Positions 1 to 10,512 of a stretch of DNA of 64,000 nucleotides are shown one piece after another (within the stretch, counting starts at the first letter, position 1; the number at the start of each line of letters is the position of its first letter). A model generated the notes under the pieces. It was not told where the DNA came from. It made no database searches and saw nothing but the letters and a program-made list of their open reading frames with translations. This DNA is from Mercurialis annua (taxonomy: Eukaryota > Streptophyta > Magnoliopsida > Malpighiales > Euphorbiaceae). Where the stretch lies: assembly GCF_937616625.2 (NCBI RefSeq), contig NC_065571.1, positions 10,542,501-10,606,500 on the forward strand. Direction: 5' to 3'. The position numbers and the translations under genes are program-made.

Positions 1-380
1 ATGATTTTAAAATATTTTGGCAAACATGATTGTGAGTAGATATGTGATTCACAAAATGATTATAGTAAGATTATCATTATAAAAGCCACTATGAAGGGGA
101 CCTACTGTCATTTCTGATGGACAGTATGCTTGGGGTTAACTGGTAATTATAATGGAGGGAGTTGAATGATTGATCTCTTTTCATCCTCACATTAAAATTG
201 CAAAATAAAACTCAAATTTATCGTGATTGATACCTAATCAAAAAATATTGTTGCTTTCCAGACATTTTCAATGACAAGTTTGGCACTATATAACTTTACT
301 GTCACAAACCTTTTCATAATTGGAAACAAGAAAATTTGGAGCTGAAGGTGGATTTAAATAATTGAGTAAAACCTAAGAAT
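1..380. repeat. Duplicated upstream block, copy 1 (left edge)
   Basis: This block is similar over most of its length to about 4150-4520. Shared stretches include 'gattcacaaaatga', 'gacctactgtcatt', 'gatctc.tttcatcctcac' and 'ggcactat'. The second copy lies upstream of the minus-strand P450 at 1437-3565. By analogy, this copy may be the upstream region of another minus-strand P450 starting just left of position 1. A dispersed repeat is the alternative explanation. No coding region is visible here. Confidence 0.55.
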
Positions 381-641
381 AATTTATATTTATAAATTAT
401 AAATTATAGTATACTGCCAAAGAGTAGATAAAATTTCCCCAAAATAGTGAACATTGCAATGCAAGAATTTACTATTATATAGTGGTAATTAAGTTGAAGA
501 ACATAAAACATTGAGTTTATTATATCCAACACAAAAATTTGGATTAAACTCCAAAAAGTATGTAGTTTTGTGAGTAGGTTAGGAGATACATTGTAACGAC
601 ACCACCAAACGCGTTAGAAACTTTTTAGTCAATAAAAATAT

Positions 642-1011
642 GGGTTAATTTCATATAAAATCACCACCTTTATATGTTTTTTCACTTTAATCACGTTCTT
701 TAAAAAGTGTCAAATAAAATCATCACCTTTCATTTTTTTGCAAATTTATCATCGATGAGTAAAATTTGATGTCTTTTTCCTCCCAAACAAATGTTTTAAT
801 ATGACTAATGCCCTATTAAGATACAAAATACATTCATCTTACTCTTTTCTTGTTGATTCCGATTGTAGATTCAATAAAGATACACCGAATTTTCACATTC
901 GTGATAGATTTGCAAAAAAATGAAAGGTGATGATTTTATTTGACACTTTTTAAAGAACGTGATTAAAATGAAAAAACATGTAAGGATGGTGATTTTATAT
1001 GAAATTAACCC
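642..1011. mobile_element. Mutator-like MITE with long inverted repeats (370 bp)
   Basis: The ends are near-perfect inverted repeats of about 110 bp beginning GGGTTAATTTCATATAAAAT and ending in the complement. Flanking 9-bp repeats taaaaatat (633-641) and taaaaacat (1012-1020) differ at one base. A 9-bp target duplication with long terminal inverted repeats fits the Mutator (MULE) superfamily. There is no coding capacity. Related copies lie at 8402-8580, 17495-17808 and 39263-39628. Confidence 0.8.
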
Positions 1012-1016
1012 TAAAA

Positions 1017-1098
1017 ACATCACCTAACTAAAGGAATTCTCAAATTAAAGCTACGATACATCACCTAACTAAAGGAATTCTCAAATTAAAGCTACGAT
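1017..1098. repeat. Perfect 41-bp tandem duplication
   Basis: Two identical 41-bp units (1017-1057 and 1058-1098) containing 'cacctaactaaaggaattct' follow the MITE directly. The first unit starts inside the MITE's right-hand target duplication, so the duplication probably arose after or with that insertion. Confidence 0.85.
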
Positions 1099-1360
1099 TT
1101 ATTGTATTACCAATTTGATTCTATTTTCTAAATTGAACTTCGTCTTCTTCCTAAAAGAGATACACTTTTGAACATTTACGAAGACAATTTTAATTACAAT
1201 TACGTAACAGTTTTCGTATATTGATTTTCTTAGTTCTCTTGAACAAAAAGTCAGTGTTTGTTATTAGAATGATTAATTCAATAATCATTTATTCAAAAAA
1301 AAAATATGCATTATCTTTAATTATTAAACTATTACAAATAAACAACAAAAGAAAATCTTT

Positions 1361-1366
1361 TTTATT
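1361..1366 (-). terminator. Candidate polyadenylation signal of the P450 gene
   Basis: AATAAA on the minus strand, about 70 nt after the P450 stop codon at 1437. Spacing is typical for a plant near-upstream element. There is no transcript evidence. Confidence 0.4.
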
Positions 1367-1436
1367 TAACTTGCCTATTCATTTAAGCGACTAAAAACGA
1401 AAGTTCATACACAAAACTTGGCATCTCTGCATATGA

Positions 1437-3565
1437 TTAGTATGGAATGGGAATCAAGTAGAGCTCATTTTTTCTTCTAGCTGAAGCTCCAAAACATTCA
1501 GACATGTCTAGATCATTAGGTTCCATTCCACCGGAGAGTTTCCAATCAAAATGGTACAACAAATTTGCAAGTACAAGTTCAACAACGGCCATACCATATG
1601 ACATACCATGACACATCCTTCTTCCGCCACCAAAAGGAATAAATTCAAAATCTTTTCCTCGGTAATCAGTTGAATTATCCAAAAATCTCTCTGGATTGAA
1701 TTTCTCAGCTTCTTTCCAATAACGAGGGTTTCTTCCGACTGCCCATGCATTCACAATAATTCTAGTATTTACCGGGATTTCGTATCCAGTAATTTCTACT
1801 CTCTCTCTACATTCTCTCGGAAGAAGTAACGGAGCAGGAGGATGTAACCTTAATGTTTCTTTGATAACAAGTTTTAAGTACTTCAATTCTTGGAGACTTG
1901 TTTCGTCTATAACTTGTTGTTTTTTATTAAAGAGATTCCTAACCTCTTCTTGTGCTTTTTGCATCACTCTTGTATTTTTGATCATTTCTGACATTGACCA
2001 TTCTATTGTTGTAGCTGATGGATTGGTTCCGGCAAGAAACATGTCCTGAAATAATCAGTAGCAAGATCTTACTTTCAACAAAAACTAGTAGATTAAAAAA
2101 GCTTCAATAGATGAGATTCCAATAAGTTTATTTGACAATTAATAACAATTAATATATTATAGGATTAACACATTTTTTAGATCCCTTAACTTTACATTTT
2201 TAGTTTATTTCATCCTTAAACTTCTAATTGGTGTTATCTGGTCTTGAACTTTACGTTTTTAGTTTATCTGTTCCTCAATCAAAATTCAAGGACGACGAGA
2301 TAAGATCAAATGGAAGTTGAGGGACCAGTTAAACTAAAAATATAAAATATAGGGACCAGATAAGATCAAAGGAAAGTTTAGGGATCGGATAAACAAAAAA
2401 CATAAAGTTCAGCGACCTTAAATTGGGTTTATCCTATATTATATGAATAGACATTAGTGTTTTGTTAGATGGCTACCAACATGGTAATATATCAAATTAG
2501 AAAGTGACCGATGTTTTGATATTATTTTGATACGAAATAATTTGTTCTGTACCAAATTAAAAGATATAAAAAATAATTGACACCATTCAAGTTTTTAACC
2601 CTCAAGAAAATAACAAAAACAAAAAGTTAGAACTAATTTTTAGTACTCACAAGCATGATCGCTTTGATGCAGTCAGTTGTTAAGGAAAATTCAAGGTTGC
2701 CATGATCTTGAAGATTCAAAAGCACATCGACAAGAGTATTTGCTTCTCCCGCTTTCGGATAACTTCCCAAAGCCTTGTTTTCTCTATGTTTTTTAATAAT
2801 ATTTTCAAGAATCATATCAGCTTCTTGATGCAGCCTCTCTAATTTAGGCTTCATCCCTGTAATTCCATGGAGAAACTTAACTGAAGGGAAAATATCCGCA
2901 ACACTAAAACCTTCAAACATCTGAATAGTTTTCTGAATAAGTGGCAAGAACTCATCTTTCTGCTTTATAATCTTCCCAAATGCTGCCCTTAAAGTTATAA
3001 TATTCGACAAAGCAAATAACATCTTGCTCAGATTAACTGGTGACTCTGTACTAGTAGAAATTGAGTTTACAAGAAATAAAACCTCTTCTTCCCTAATTGA
3101 TCTGAACGATTGAACGCGTTTTGTGCTCAATAACTCGAGATTACAAATCTTTCGCATCTGCCTCCAGTTATCACCGTAAGGTGCAAAAGCAATATCTTTA
3201 AAATTATACATGACAATACCTGCAGCAAGTAGAAAGGGTCTTTGGGCGAAGCTCAGATCGTGGATTTTCAGCACTTGTTTAGCAGTTTCGGGCGAAGAAA
3301 TGACTATAGTTGAAATTTCGCCTAGCTGAAGGTGCATTATAGGGCCGTATCTGTCGGCTAAATCTCTAAGACGATGATGCGGGAGAGAGCCGACGAGGTG
3401 GAGCATGTTACCGATTATTGGTAGCTTTATTGGCCCCGGAGGTAACTTGTAAGGTAAGGTACCGCTGCTGCTTGCATTGGACAACTTCAGATTTCTCCGT
3501 ACAATGAAAATGAGCAAAAGGAAGCACAACAAGGGAAGAAAAAAGGAATATTTCAGGTCATCCAT
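1437..3565 (-). CDS. Cytochrome P450, CYP71 clan (CYP71D-like), two exons
   Basis: Microsomal haem-thiolate monooxygenase of the plant CYP71 clan; substrate not predictable, but CYP71D-like enzymes often oxidise terpenoids or other specialised metabolites. Exon 1 is 3565-2651 and exon 2 is 2045-1437 (stop included). The intron 2650-2046 has a GT donor (GTGAGT) and a TTTCAG acceptor, in phase 0 at the place usual for CYP71 genes. The joined product is 507 aa, normal for the family. Visible motifs: hydrophobic N-terminal anchor (residues 6-22), LPPGP hinge (41-45), ExxR as ETLR (368-371), PERF (423-426) and haem loop FGGGRRMCHG (443-452, cysteine 450). I chose the start at 3565 because it precedes the membrane anchor; an in-frame ATG at 3646 would add 27 unusual residues. 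The oxygen-binding I-helix motif reads AGTNPS (310-315) instead of the usual AGT[D/E]T[T/S], so both the acid and the conserved threonine are changed. No frameshift or early stop is present, so the gene looks intact. Confidence 0.9.
2162..2434. mobile_element. Small Mutator-like inverted-repeat element in the P450 intron
   Basis: The 273-bp element has inverted-repeat arms (GGATTAAC... and ...GTTTATCC, with internal 'ctttatgttttt' and 'cataaagttc' type arms) and a perfect 9-bp duplication tatattata at 2153-2161 and 2435-2443. It lies wholly within the P450 intron and leaves both splice sites untouched. There is no ORF. Confidence 0.75.
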
Positions 3566-3663
3566 AGTATAAATAACGGTGAAATGAAGGAAGGATAGTT
3601 GTAATTGATATGCTAGTGAGATATAAAGCATATGTTGCAGTGTCATCTTTTGCAGAAAAAACT

Positions 3664-3671
3664 GTTTTATA
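3664..3671 (-). promoter_or_regulatory. Candidate TATA box of the P450 gene
   Basis: TATAAAAC on the minus strand, about 100 nt upstream of the chosen ATG at 3565. This would place the transcription start near 3635 and give a leader of roughly 70 nt. An in-frame ATG at 3631 could then lie inside the leader. Sequence-only inference. Confidence 0.35.
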
Positions 3672-3741
3672 ATTAAACCACATAAATATGAATGTAGGGA
3701 TGGAAAAAATAAAATTTTAAAATTGTTTCTTATAATTTTTA

Positions 3742-3967
3742 CTAATTATTTAATTGAATGAAATAATGATTATACTTACTTATTCATAAAAGAAAGACAA
3801 TGACATTTATTCATCACAGTTATAGGCTTATAGCTATTTTGTTAAATATATCATCTAATTATTGAATTCAATGAAATAATGCTTATATTTATTTAATTAC
3901 TTATTCATTTAAAAAAGGTAAAATGACATTCATCTGTCCACAATTTTAACCATTTTATCAAATATAC
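3742..3967. repeat. Two diverged 113-bp tandem repeats in the P450 upstream region
   Basis: Units 3742-3854 and 3855-3967 both begin ctaattatt, continue with aatgaaataatg, then 'ttacttattcat' and 'aatgacatt', and end 'aaatata'. They lie about 180-400 bp upstream of the P450 start codon. Confidence 0.6.
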
Positions 3968-4019
3968 TAGAATTTTAAGTGGTTTCATATAATATCATCT
4001 TTCGCATTTTAAATATACC

Positions 4020-4130
4020 AACAAACCGGTTTGAAGCTAACGTGGCGCGATATTATATACTCCACATAAGATTGATTTTATATATATTAATGTATAATAT
4101 CGCGTTACATCAAATTCAAACTGATTGTGA
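4020..4130. repeat. Short inverted repeat upstream of the P450
   Basis: The arm 'gcgcgatattatata' near 4046 and its complement 'tgtataatatcgcg' near 4091, extended by 'ccggtttgaa' against 'ttcaaactg', form an imperfect stem of about 35 bp. This may be a small decayed MITE. I saw no clear target duplication. Confidence 0.5.
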
Positions 4131-4149
4131 ATATATCTGATGACAAAGA

Positions 4150-4520
4150 TCGAAAAAATGATAGCAAATATGATACGATTGTAAGCAGATATTTGATTCA
4201 CAAAATGAGCAGATTCAGATTATCATAAAAGCCAATGTAAAGCGGACCTACTGTCATTCCTTATGGTCATTATGCTTGCGCTCAACCGGCAATTGTAATG
4301 GAGGAAGTTGATTTATTGATCTCGTTTCATCCTCACGTTCAAAAGGCAAAATAAAATTAAAATGTACATTTCATTCAATTGTATATCTCATCATTATCTC
4401 TATTTTCACTGTTACCAGTTTTGGCACTATCACTTTAGTGTCATAACTCAGAAAACTTTTAAGTACTGGAAACGGGAAAATTTGGAGTTGTAGTTGGATA
4501 TAAATAATTGCGGTTTTTTT
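4150..4520. promoter_or_regulatory. Duplicated upstream block, copy 2 (distal promoter region of P450)
   Basis: This block is similar to 1-380 (see that entry) and lies about 0.6-0.95 kb upstream of the P450 start codon. Retention of this block in two places with the same orientation is what tandem duplication of a P450 gene with its promoter would leave. No specific operator can be named. Confidence 0.45.
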
Positions 4521-4605
4521 AAGAAAAATATCAAAAAAAAAAAGTGAAAAAATTATAAAAATACGGATTGACTTTTTTTATTTTTGGAATACTTGTTTGA
4601 CCAAT

Positions 4606-5140
4606 AATGCAGATATTTTCTGTTGGAATTCCAGCATTAGTTCATGGAATTCCATTGCTCAAGCTATTTGCTGTGTTACTACAGAAGTAAGGAATCCATA
4701 GACATAGACTACCAATCATTCAAGGTCACAAGGATTGTAGAACAAAATTTATATTTCTTATTAACCAACAATGAATTACAAAGATGCATATTTATACTAC
4801 ATTAGCATAACTAACTAATGCTGATGTGGCAAGGTATAAAAGAAATACAAAACACACAAAGTGTGTGTTACAAACTACTTAACTACCAAAAATGAATCTA
4901 GCAGCTACTAAGAGTTCACATACATTCAGCATGTGCACATACTTGTATTGTACAGCTCAGCAATCCTTGTGATCTTGAATGATTGGTAGTCTGTGTTTTT
5001 GGATTCCTTACTTTTAAAGTAACACAACAAATAGCTTGAGCAATGGAATTTCATGAACTGATGCTAGAATTCCAGGAATTCCATGCTCTCAAAACTGATG
5101 CTGGAATTCCAATGGAATTCCAACAGATAATATCTGCATT
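4606..5140. mobile_element. Long inverted-repeat element (about 535 bp)
   Basis: The left arm (4606 to about 4740) and right arm (about 4965 to 5140) are complementary over more than 100 bp, starting AATGCAGATATT and ending in its complement, with matched inner stretches such as 'caatcattcaaggtcacaag'. The right arm carries an extra internal repeat of 'ggaattcca'. The spacer contains LTR-like text and no ORF. Superfamily not determined; end positions approximate. Confidence 0.6.
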
Positions 5141-5423
5141 AACCAAGAAAGATGCATAAATACTTTTTAAAAATTGAAAGTAATTGTTAAAATATTTAAC
5201 AATAAACCAACCATGTCCAAATAAACACTAACCAACCTAACAGTACAAATATTGTTTGCTTATATAGTAGCACCAATTGTAACAGAGCAAATAATACACA
5301 CACACACACTATATACTTCATGTAGGTCTACTGCAATCACAAATCACATAGATTGTGTGTATATTTATTGTTTCTGGTAACAGAGCTGGTCCGAGTCTGG
5401 GATCAGGCGTTGTCGCCGGTGTT

Positions 5424-5974
5424 TAGGGATGGCAATGGGGCGGGGTGGGGACGGGGAAGCCATCCCCATCCCCATCCCCGTGTCTATGGGGAATCCTCAT
5501 CCCCATCCCCATTTAATTAATGGGGTTTAAATCATCCCCGTCCCCATACCCATGGGGATCCCCGTTCCCCGTACAATTAAATATAATTTATAAATAATTT
5601 CATTATTTTCATAAGATATTTTAAAAAAACTAATTATAGAAAATACTATTATCTTTTATAATATTATATATTTATAACTAAATTGAAACTAATAAAAAAA
5701 ATTAAATTAAATTATTTAAAATTATAAATAACATACTAAAACTTATACTAATATAATATAAATATACATAAATATAAATCGGGTCTCTATGGGGACGGGG
5801 ATGGGGATCCCCATGGGGTGGGGACTATACTCCCCGTCCCCTCCCCATTCCCGTGATTGGGGAATGATTTTCCCCCATCCCCGTACCCATGGGGGTAATT
5901 GGTGGAGATTCCCCGCCCCATTAGGGGCGGGTCCCCACGGGGAACGGAGAATCCCCTCCCCATTGCCATCCCTA
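5424..5974. mobile_element. Non-autonomous hAT element (551 bp)
   Basis: The ends TAGGGATGGCAATGGGG... and ...CCATTGCCATCCCTA are inverted repeats of the Ac/Ds (hAT) type. The target duplication ccggtgtt (5416-5423 and 5975-5982) is a perfect 8 bp, diagnostic of hAT. Both subterminal regions are G/C runs (GGGGATGGGG and CCCCATCCCC units) around an AT-rich core of about 200 bp. Apparent reading frames across the GC arms are composition artefacts. Confidence 0.9.
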
Positions 5975-6342
5975 CCGGTGTTGCTGCCGCATTTTCAATT
6001 TCTTCTCCGATGTACCGATTTGGATGTCCAATTCCAGCAGTGCAGATTGATATTTATTTTGATTGGATCAATTGAGATTGATTCCTTTGTTTGGTTTATG
6101 GAGATGATTTTATGATAATATTGATATATGATTGAATCGATTGAGATCAATTCTATTGTTTGGTTCTTTATCAATGATTTTTTGATTTCAGTTTCAATTT
6201 CTACTATCGGTGAATTCAAATTTTTTTTAATCAATTTTTGATGTATTTCGATTTTATTGTTGTTGATTTCAATTCAACAATAACTATTTTGATCATGTTT
6301 AAAGCATATGTTCTTTGTTTTCTCAAATTTTCAGTTCATATT

Positions 6343-7068
6343 CAACCATGGACCCTCACTTTGGGTCCCCCTTGTGGTAAACCCCCTAAATTATATGGCA
6401 GCGCTCACTAAACAACCCTTATATCTAAAAATCAGTTAACACAATAAAAAATGATGACCTGTCATTTCAAAAAATAAATTGACGGCGCCACATCATCAAA
6501 ATACCTAAAATTTTAAAACACCAAAATAACTCTAAATTTATTAAGATTTAATTAAAAAATTTAACTCAATCAAATCACCTAACCGCCACCCACCACTCCC
6601 ACCACGGGTTTACGCTGCCACCGCCAACAGAGGAGGAACGGCTCCTTGTCCTCAGGTTGTTTGAGAAGACGCATATCGTCTTCTCAGATGAGAATACGCA
6701 GATCATCTTCTCAGATGAGAATACGATCTGCTTTCCAACAGTGGTGGGTGGGTTAAATGGGTGGTTTGGTTTTGGTTTGATTGAATTTGTTTAGGTTTTG
6801 TTGGGTTAAATTTTATATTCTTTTAAATAAATTTTCATAGTTTTAGGAGTATTTTAGGTGTTTTAAAGTTTTAGGATATTTTGATGAAGTGGCGCCGCCA
6901 TTTGTTTTTTTTTTTTTTGAATGACAGCTCATCGTTTTTTACAATTTTAACAATTTTTTTGATGGAAGGGGTTTAATAAGCGCAGTCACGTAATTTAGGG
7001 GTTTCCTGGTCGTTTAGAAAACTTTAAGGGTTTATTATAAAGGGCCCTAAAGCGAGGGTCCGTGGTTG
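6343..7068. mobile_element. Long terminal-inverted-repeat element (about 726 bp)
   Basis: The left end CAACCATGGACCCTCACTTT matches the complement of the right end (AGCGAGGGTCCGTGGTTG), and the pairing continues for roughly 200 bp per arm (including 'ggcgccacatcatcaaaata' against 'tattttgatgaagtggcgcc'). The centre holds a short GC-richer segment with repeats of 'tcttctcagatgagaatacg'. No ORF, and no clean target duplication seen. Mutator-like is the likeliest class. Confidence 0.65.
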
Positions 7069-7127
7069 ATTATTAGCAAATTTTTTCTATTATATCAGTT
7101 CAATTTCTATATTTCAGTTTTAGATTA

Positions 7128-7798
7128 CACTATTATAATTATGCCATTTAGCGACGAAAAGAATGGCCAGAATCTGTCGCTAAATGTGTGTAGTAACGAA
7201 TTGCCGACAAATTCAATCCGTCAACAAAGTCTTCGTTGCTAAATCACTTAGCAAAAGATTTCAAAATTCGTCGCCATTTAGCGACAGAAAAATCTGTCGA
7301 TAAATGGCCAAATTAGTCGCTCAATATTTTTAAAATTTTAAAAAATAATTTAATTTTTTTATTTAAATCGTAAAAAGTATTGATTTTAACTATTATTTAA
7401 TCCGTCGATCACCTGATAGGTCACCCACCATCACTCACCTGTGATTTTTTGCAAACTTCCTAATTGGTCAGCCATCCCTCCCACCCAAAACTCTTTAACT
7501 CTAAAGTTCTTCCACACTTAACTACATTTTAACCATATTAAATTATTGTTATATATCTATGTATAGTATATTTAAATTATAAATAAAAAGAACAAATTAT
7601 CTCTTCCGCACTTTAATCTCGCATTCTAAAATAATAATTTTTTAAAATAATTTTTTTAAAATTATTTTATGAAATGATTATTTTTTAAAATAAATATTCT
7701 TTCAAACAATTAATTTTTTTAATTAATTTTTAGCGATGAACGGTAAAAATAAATTTGGCGATTTTAATCCGTCGCTGAATTCAACTTTTCTAGTAGTG
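7128..7798. mobile_element. Degenerate non-autonomous CACTA element (671 bp)
   Basis: Starts CACTATTATAA and ends TTTTCTAGTAGTG, with 3-bp target duplication tta (7125-7127, 7799-7801). Subterminal copies of 'ttagcgac' and 'gtcgctaaat' match those in the CACTA elements at 36847-37744 and 61391-62525 but are more mutated, so this is probably the oldest of the three. The middle is AT-rich without transposase. Confidence 0.75.
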
Positions 7799-8401
7799 TT
7801 AACAGTTAATCTTCGCTCTTTTGGCTCTCGTCTTCTTATTCTATATTGTATTCTCTTATTCTTTGATTTTATGATTTTCGTTTTTCACAATATCAGTTTC
7901 GGTCAATTTCTTATCTCTTTGTTATCATTTGAGTTTTAATCTCAAATTGATTTCTGTTTCAATATTTGTTTGGTTTCAAATTCTTCATTTGTGGAGATAA
8001 GTGTTTTGATTCAGTAATGCTTCTTAAGTGTTTGATGTAACACCTCAATGAAAGTTGAATCCTGTTGAGTGATGATTATTTCATAAATTTGAACGAGGTC
8101 GATACTGAATATAGTGTCAGTGCAACAAAAGATTGATTTGGTTAGTACATGTGATTTGAATTATATGATTTGGATTATTGTTTAAGTTGATTTTTTCTTT
8201 TACCTGTTGGTATTGCTTATGTGCTATTTCTTTAATCTTTGTGGATATTATTACTGCTTTGATTAAAAATTCTCAAGGAATGGTTAATTCTTATAGATAG
8301 CAATTCAAAAATATAAGATTGGATTAATTTTTTTTTAAATTATGAATTATATTAGCTCATCCGCAAAAAGCGGAAGGCAAAAAGAGCTATAAAAATAGAA
8401 A

Positions 8402-8580
8402 GGGTTAATTACATATAAAATCGCCACGTGTCATGCCACGTCAGCAAAAATGCCACTAGAAATGTTCCCATGTTGTTTTTGAAAAGAAATGAAAGGTGGT
8501 GCTCTGAATTGCCACGTTTTAAAGGTCGTGTTATTTTTGCAATTTCTTATGAAGGTGGTGATTTTATATGTAATTACCCC
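8402..8580. mobile_element. Short Mutator-like MITE (179 bp)
   Basis: Ends GGGTTAATTACATATAAAAT and the complement ...GATTTTATATGTAATTACCCC match the family at 642-1011. Flanks aaatagaaa (8393-8401) and aaaaagaaa (8581-8589) are a 9-bp duplication with one mismatch. Part of the left arm is deleted relative to relatives. Confidence 0.7.
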
Positions 8581-9068
8581 AAAAAGAAAGCACTAGCTTT
8601 TAATAAAAAAATTTAAACTTCTAAAAACATCATTATTATTATAAGGAAAATAGGAATTGTGATATTTGTAATGTTGTTATCGCTTTTTTAACAAACCACG
8701 GCTAGCTCATACTTTCACATATGCTACTGCTCTTGGAATGTAGCTTACTTTGCTGACTTGGATGGTGCATGGCCTATGCAATGTTGAGATTTTATTTCAT
8801 CTATTATCAAGAAATGGTTCGAGTGTGGACGATCCTTCTTATCTAAAACTTGATGGTCGTACCCACACTATTTAGATGTTTTTAGCATAAGAGCAGCAAC
8901 AAGATACAATGATATTTTCTTATCGAGCTTGGCATATAGATACATATGCACTAGCTTGAGGGGCGGTAACCCAAATATTGTTTGCTTATAGTAGCATTGA
9001 ATGTAGCATTGCAAATAACACACACACACATTATACTTCATGTAGCTCTACTGCAGGCACAAATTGAT

Positions 9069-10512
9069 AACGTTAATGGAAGATTAAATATAACATTGAC
9101 TGAAAAAGAAAAAGAGATACAAAGAAGTGAAGGCTAATATTAGAATAGAATACCTTAACCCAAAAACAATACAAAGGGTGATATATATAGGGTAAACTAA
9201 AGAAAACAAGACTACACTATCCTTACATAATAATAAGCATAATAACATATTTAGCATCCCCAAGTATTTGGAATCAAATGGCATGAATAAAAAGAAAGAC
9301 AATGTCACCCATGATATGTTTATTTCTTGTTATTTCAATTCCAATAAAGATAGTTCATCCAAAGTTTGGAGAAATGGGTCGAGATTGTTACTTATACTTC
9401 ATTACTATCACTAATAATTTATCACAGTATGATTACATTTTTCTTATGAAGAACTAAAGTGAAGCATTTGAAAATTCAAAAACTTTAAGAACGAAGTAGA
9501 AAACTAAGTTGGAATAAATATTAAAACTCTACGTTCCGATCGAGGAGGAGACTTGAGTTCATAATCTTGTTCGTTCCTAAAGGAATTTGGTATTATTTGT
9601 CAACTTAATCTTCTTTTTTACGACGATAATGGAGCTAGAGCACAAGATAATAAACACCGGTCTCACAAGAAATCCAAATATATATAAAGGAAATATCATA
9701 TCATCCATGAGATTGTTGGAAAAGGAGATGTTTCTCTCCAAAAGAAAGTTTCAGTTTAGAATACAGATTACCCACTGATAATTATAATACATAGTTAATT
9801 AGATTTACATCCTGAGAAGATGGTCCTTAGATATAGTAGGCAATTGCACTAGTTTAAGTGTTATATTGTTAATTATATCTGCCCTAAGGCCATTATATTC
9901 TTGTATACTTGTATAAACTAATCCTTGTGACAATTATATTTTGTTTGACTAAGTGTCCATTTATTATATGTTTTCAGAATCATGTTGTGAAATAGTTTAT
10001 ACTTATATGTTAAAAATATGAGTGGCAAATGTTTTTATATAGGTGATCTAAAAATCAGTTCACGATCTATTGATACTATAAGCGGGGAAATCACATTATT
10101 CAAGCTCGCCACTTTGTTTATTCTCTATATAAGATGGAGGTAGTGCATCTCGTGCTACTTGATGGAGATCAGAATAAACATGTAGACATTCAATCATTGA
10201 GTAGGTCAAATAGTGACGGTAAATTACTTTTACGTGGTATTACATATATGTCAATATATTTTCATTTAGTTCATGATTGTACATGCAAGTCCTTCGACTT
10301 GCGGTGACACTATTATCTTGTATATATGGGATTACAATTTGATATTCCTTATCAATTGGTCTTTCATGAGTTAGGATCATGGGATGTGTTGGCTTTAGTT
10401 AGTTGTATCAACTTCATTAATTAGCTCTTGCAATTAGAAGACCCATAATCATCTTATGCAAAACTTAGTTCTTGCAATTAAGATGTACCTTAATCTCAAG
10501 GGTACGTACTAG
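9069..10512. other. No gene recognised; unclassified repeat-like DNA
   Basis: Only short non-conserved open frames are present. The part from about 9790 to 10510 reads like non-coding retrotransposon sequence (for example 'gtccttcgacttgcggtgac' and repeated 'gctcttgcaattag'/'gttcttgcaattaag'), but I could not assign a family. Confidence 0.4.

Larger units (their letters stand above)
5226..9068 (+). mobile_element. Relic of a Ty1/copia element filled with other transposons
   Basis: The left LTR remnant (about 5240-5374) and right LTR remnant (about 8968-9068) share 'caaatattgtttgcttat', a (CA)n run and 'tatacttcatgtag'. The left copy is followed by TGGTAACAGAGC (5375-5386), one base from the usual initiator-tRNA primer site. 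The right copy is preceded by a short copia pol C-terminus (...HIDTYALA stop) running into the purine tract GAGGGGCGG near 8957. The interior has lost gag and pol and holds hAT (5424-5974), inverted-repeat (6343-7068), CACTA (7128-7798) and Mutator-like (8402-8580) insertions. Outer ends are approximate. Confidence 0.5.

Noticed and set aside
3566..3646. N-terminal 27-residue extension of the P450
   Set aside because: The extension precedes the membrane anchor and is not seen in the family; it overlaps the likely leader. The ATG at 3565 gives a normal 507-aa protein.
5787..6115. Proline/glycine-rich ORFs on both strands
   Set aside because: They are translations of the GGGGATGGGG/CCCCATCCCC arms of the hAT element; no conserved protein.
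8428..8616. ORF of 62 codons
   Set aside because: Mostly within the 179-bp Mutator-like MITE; non-coding inverted repeat.
9084..9308. Possible small membrane protein on the minus strand
   Set aside because: Phe/Leu-rich translation of AT-rich DNA with no homology that I recognise and no gene context.
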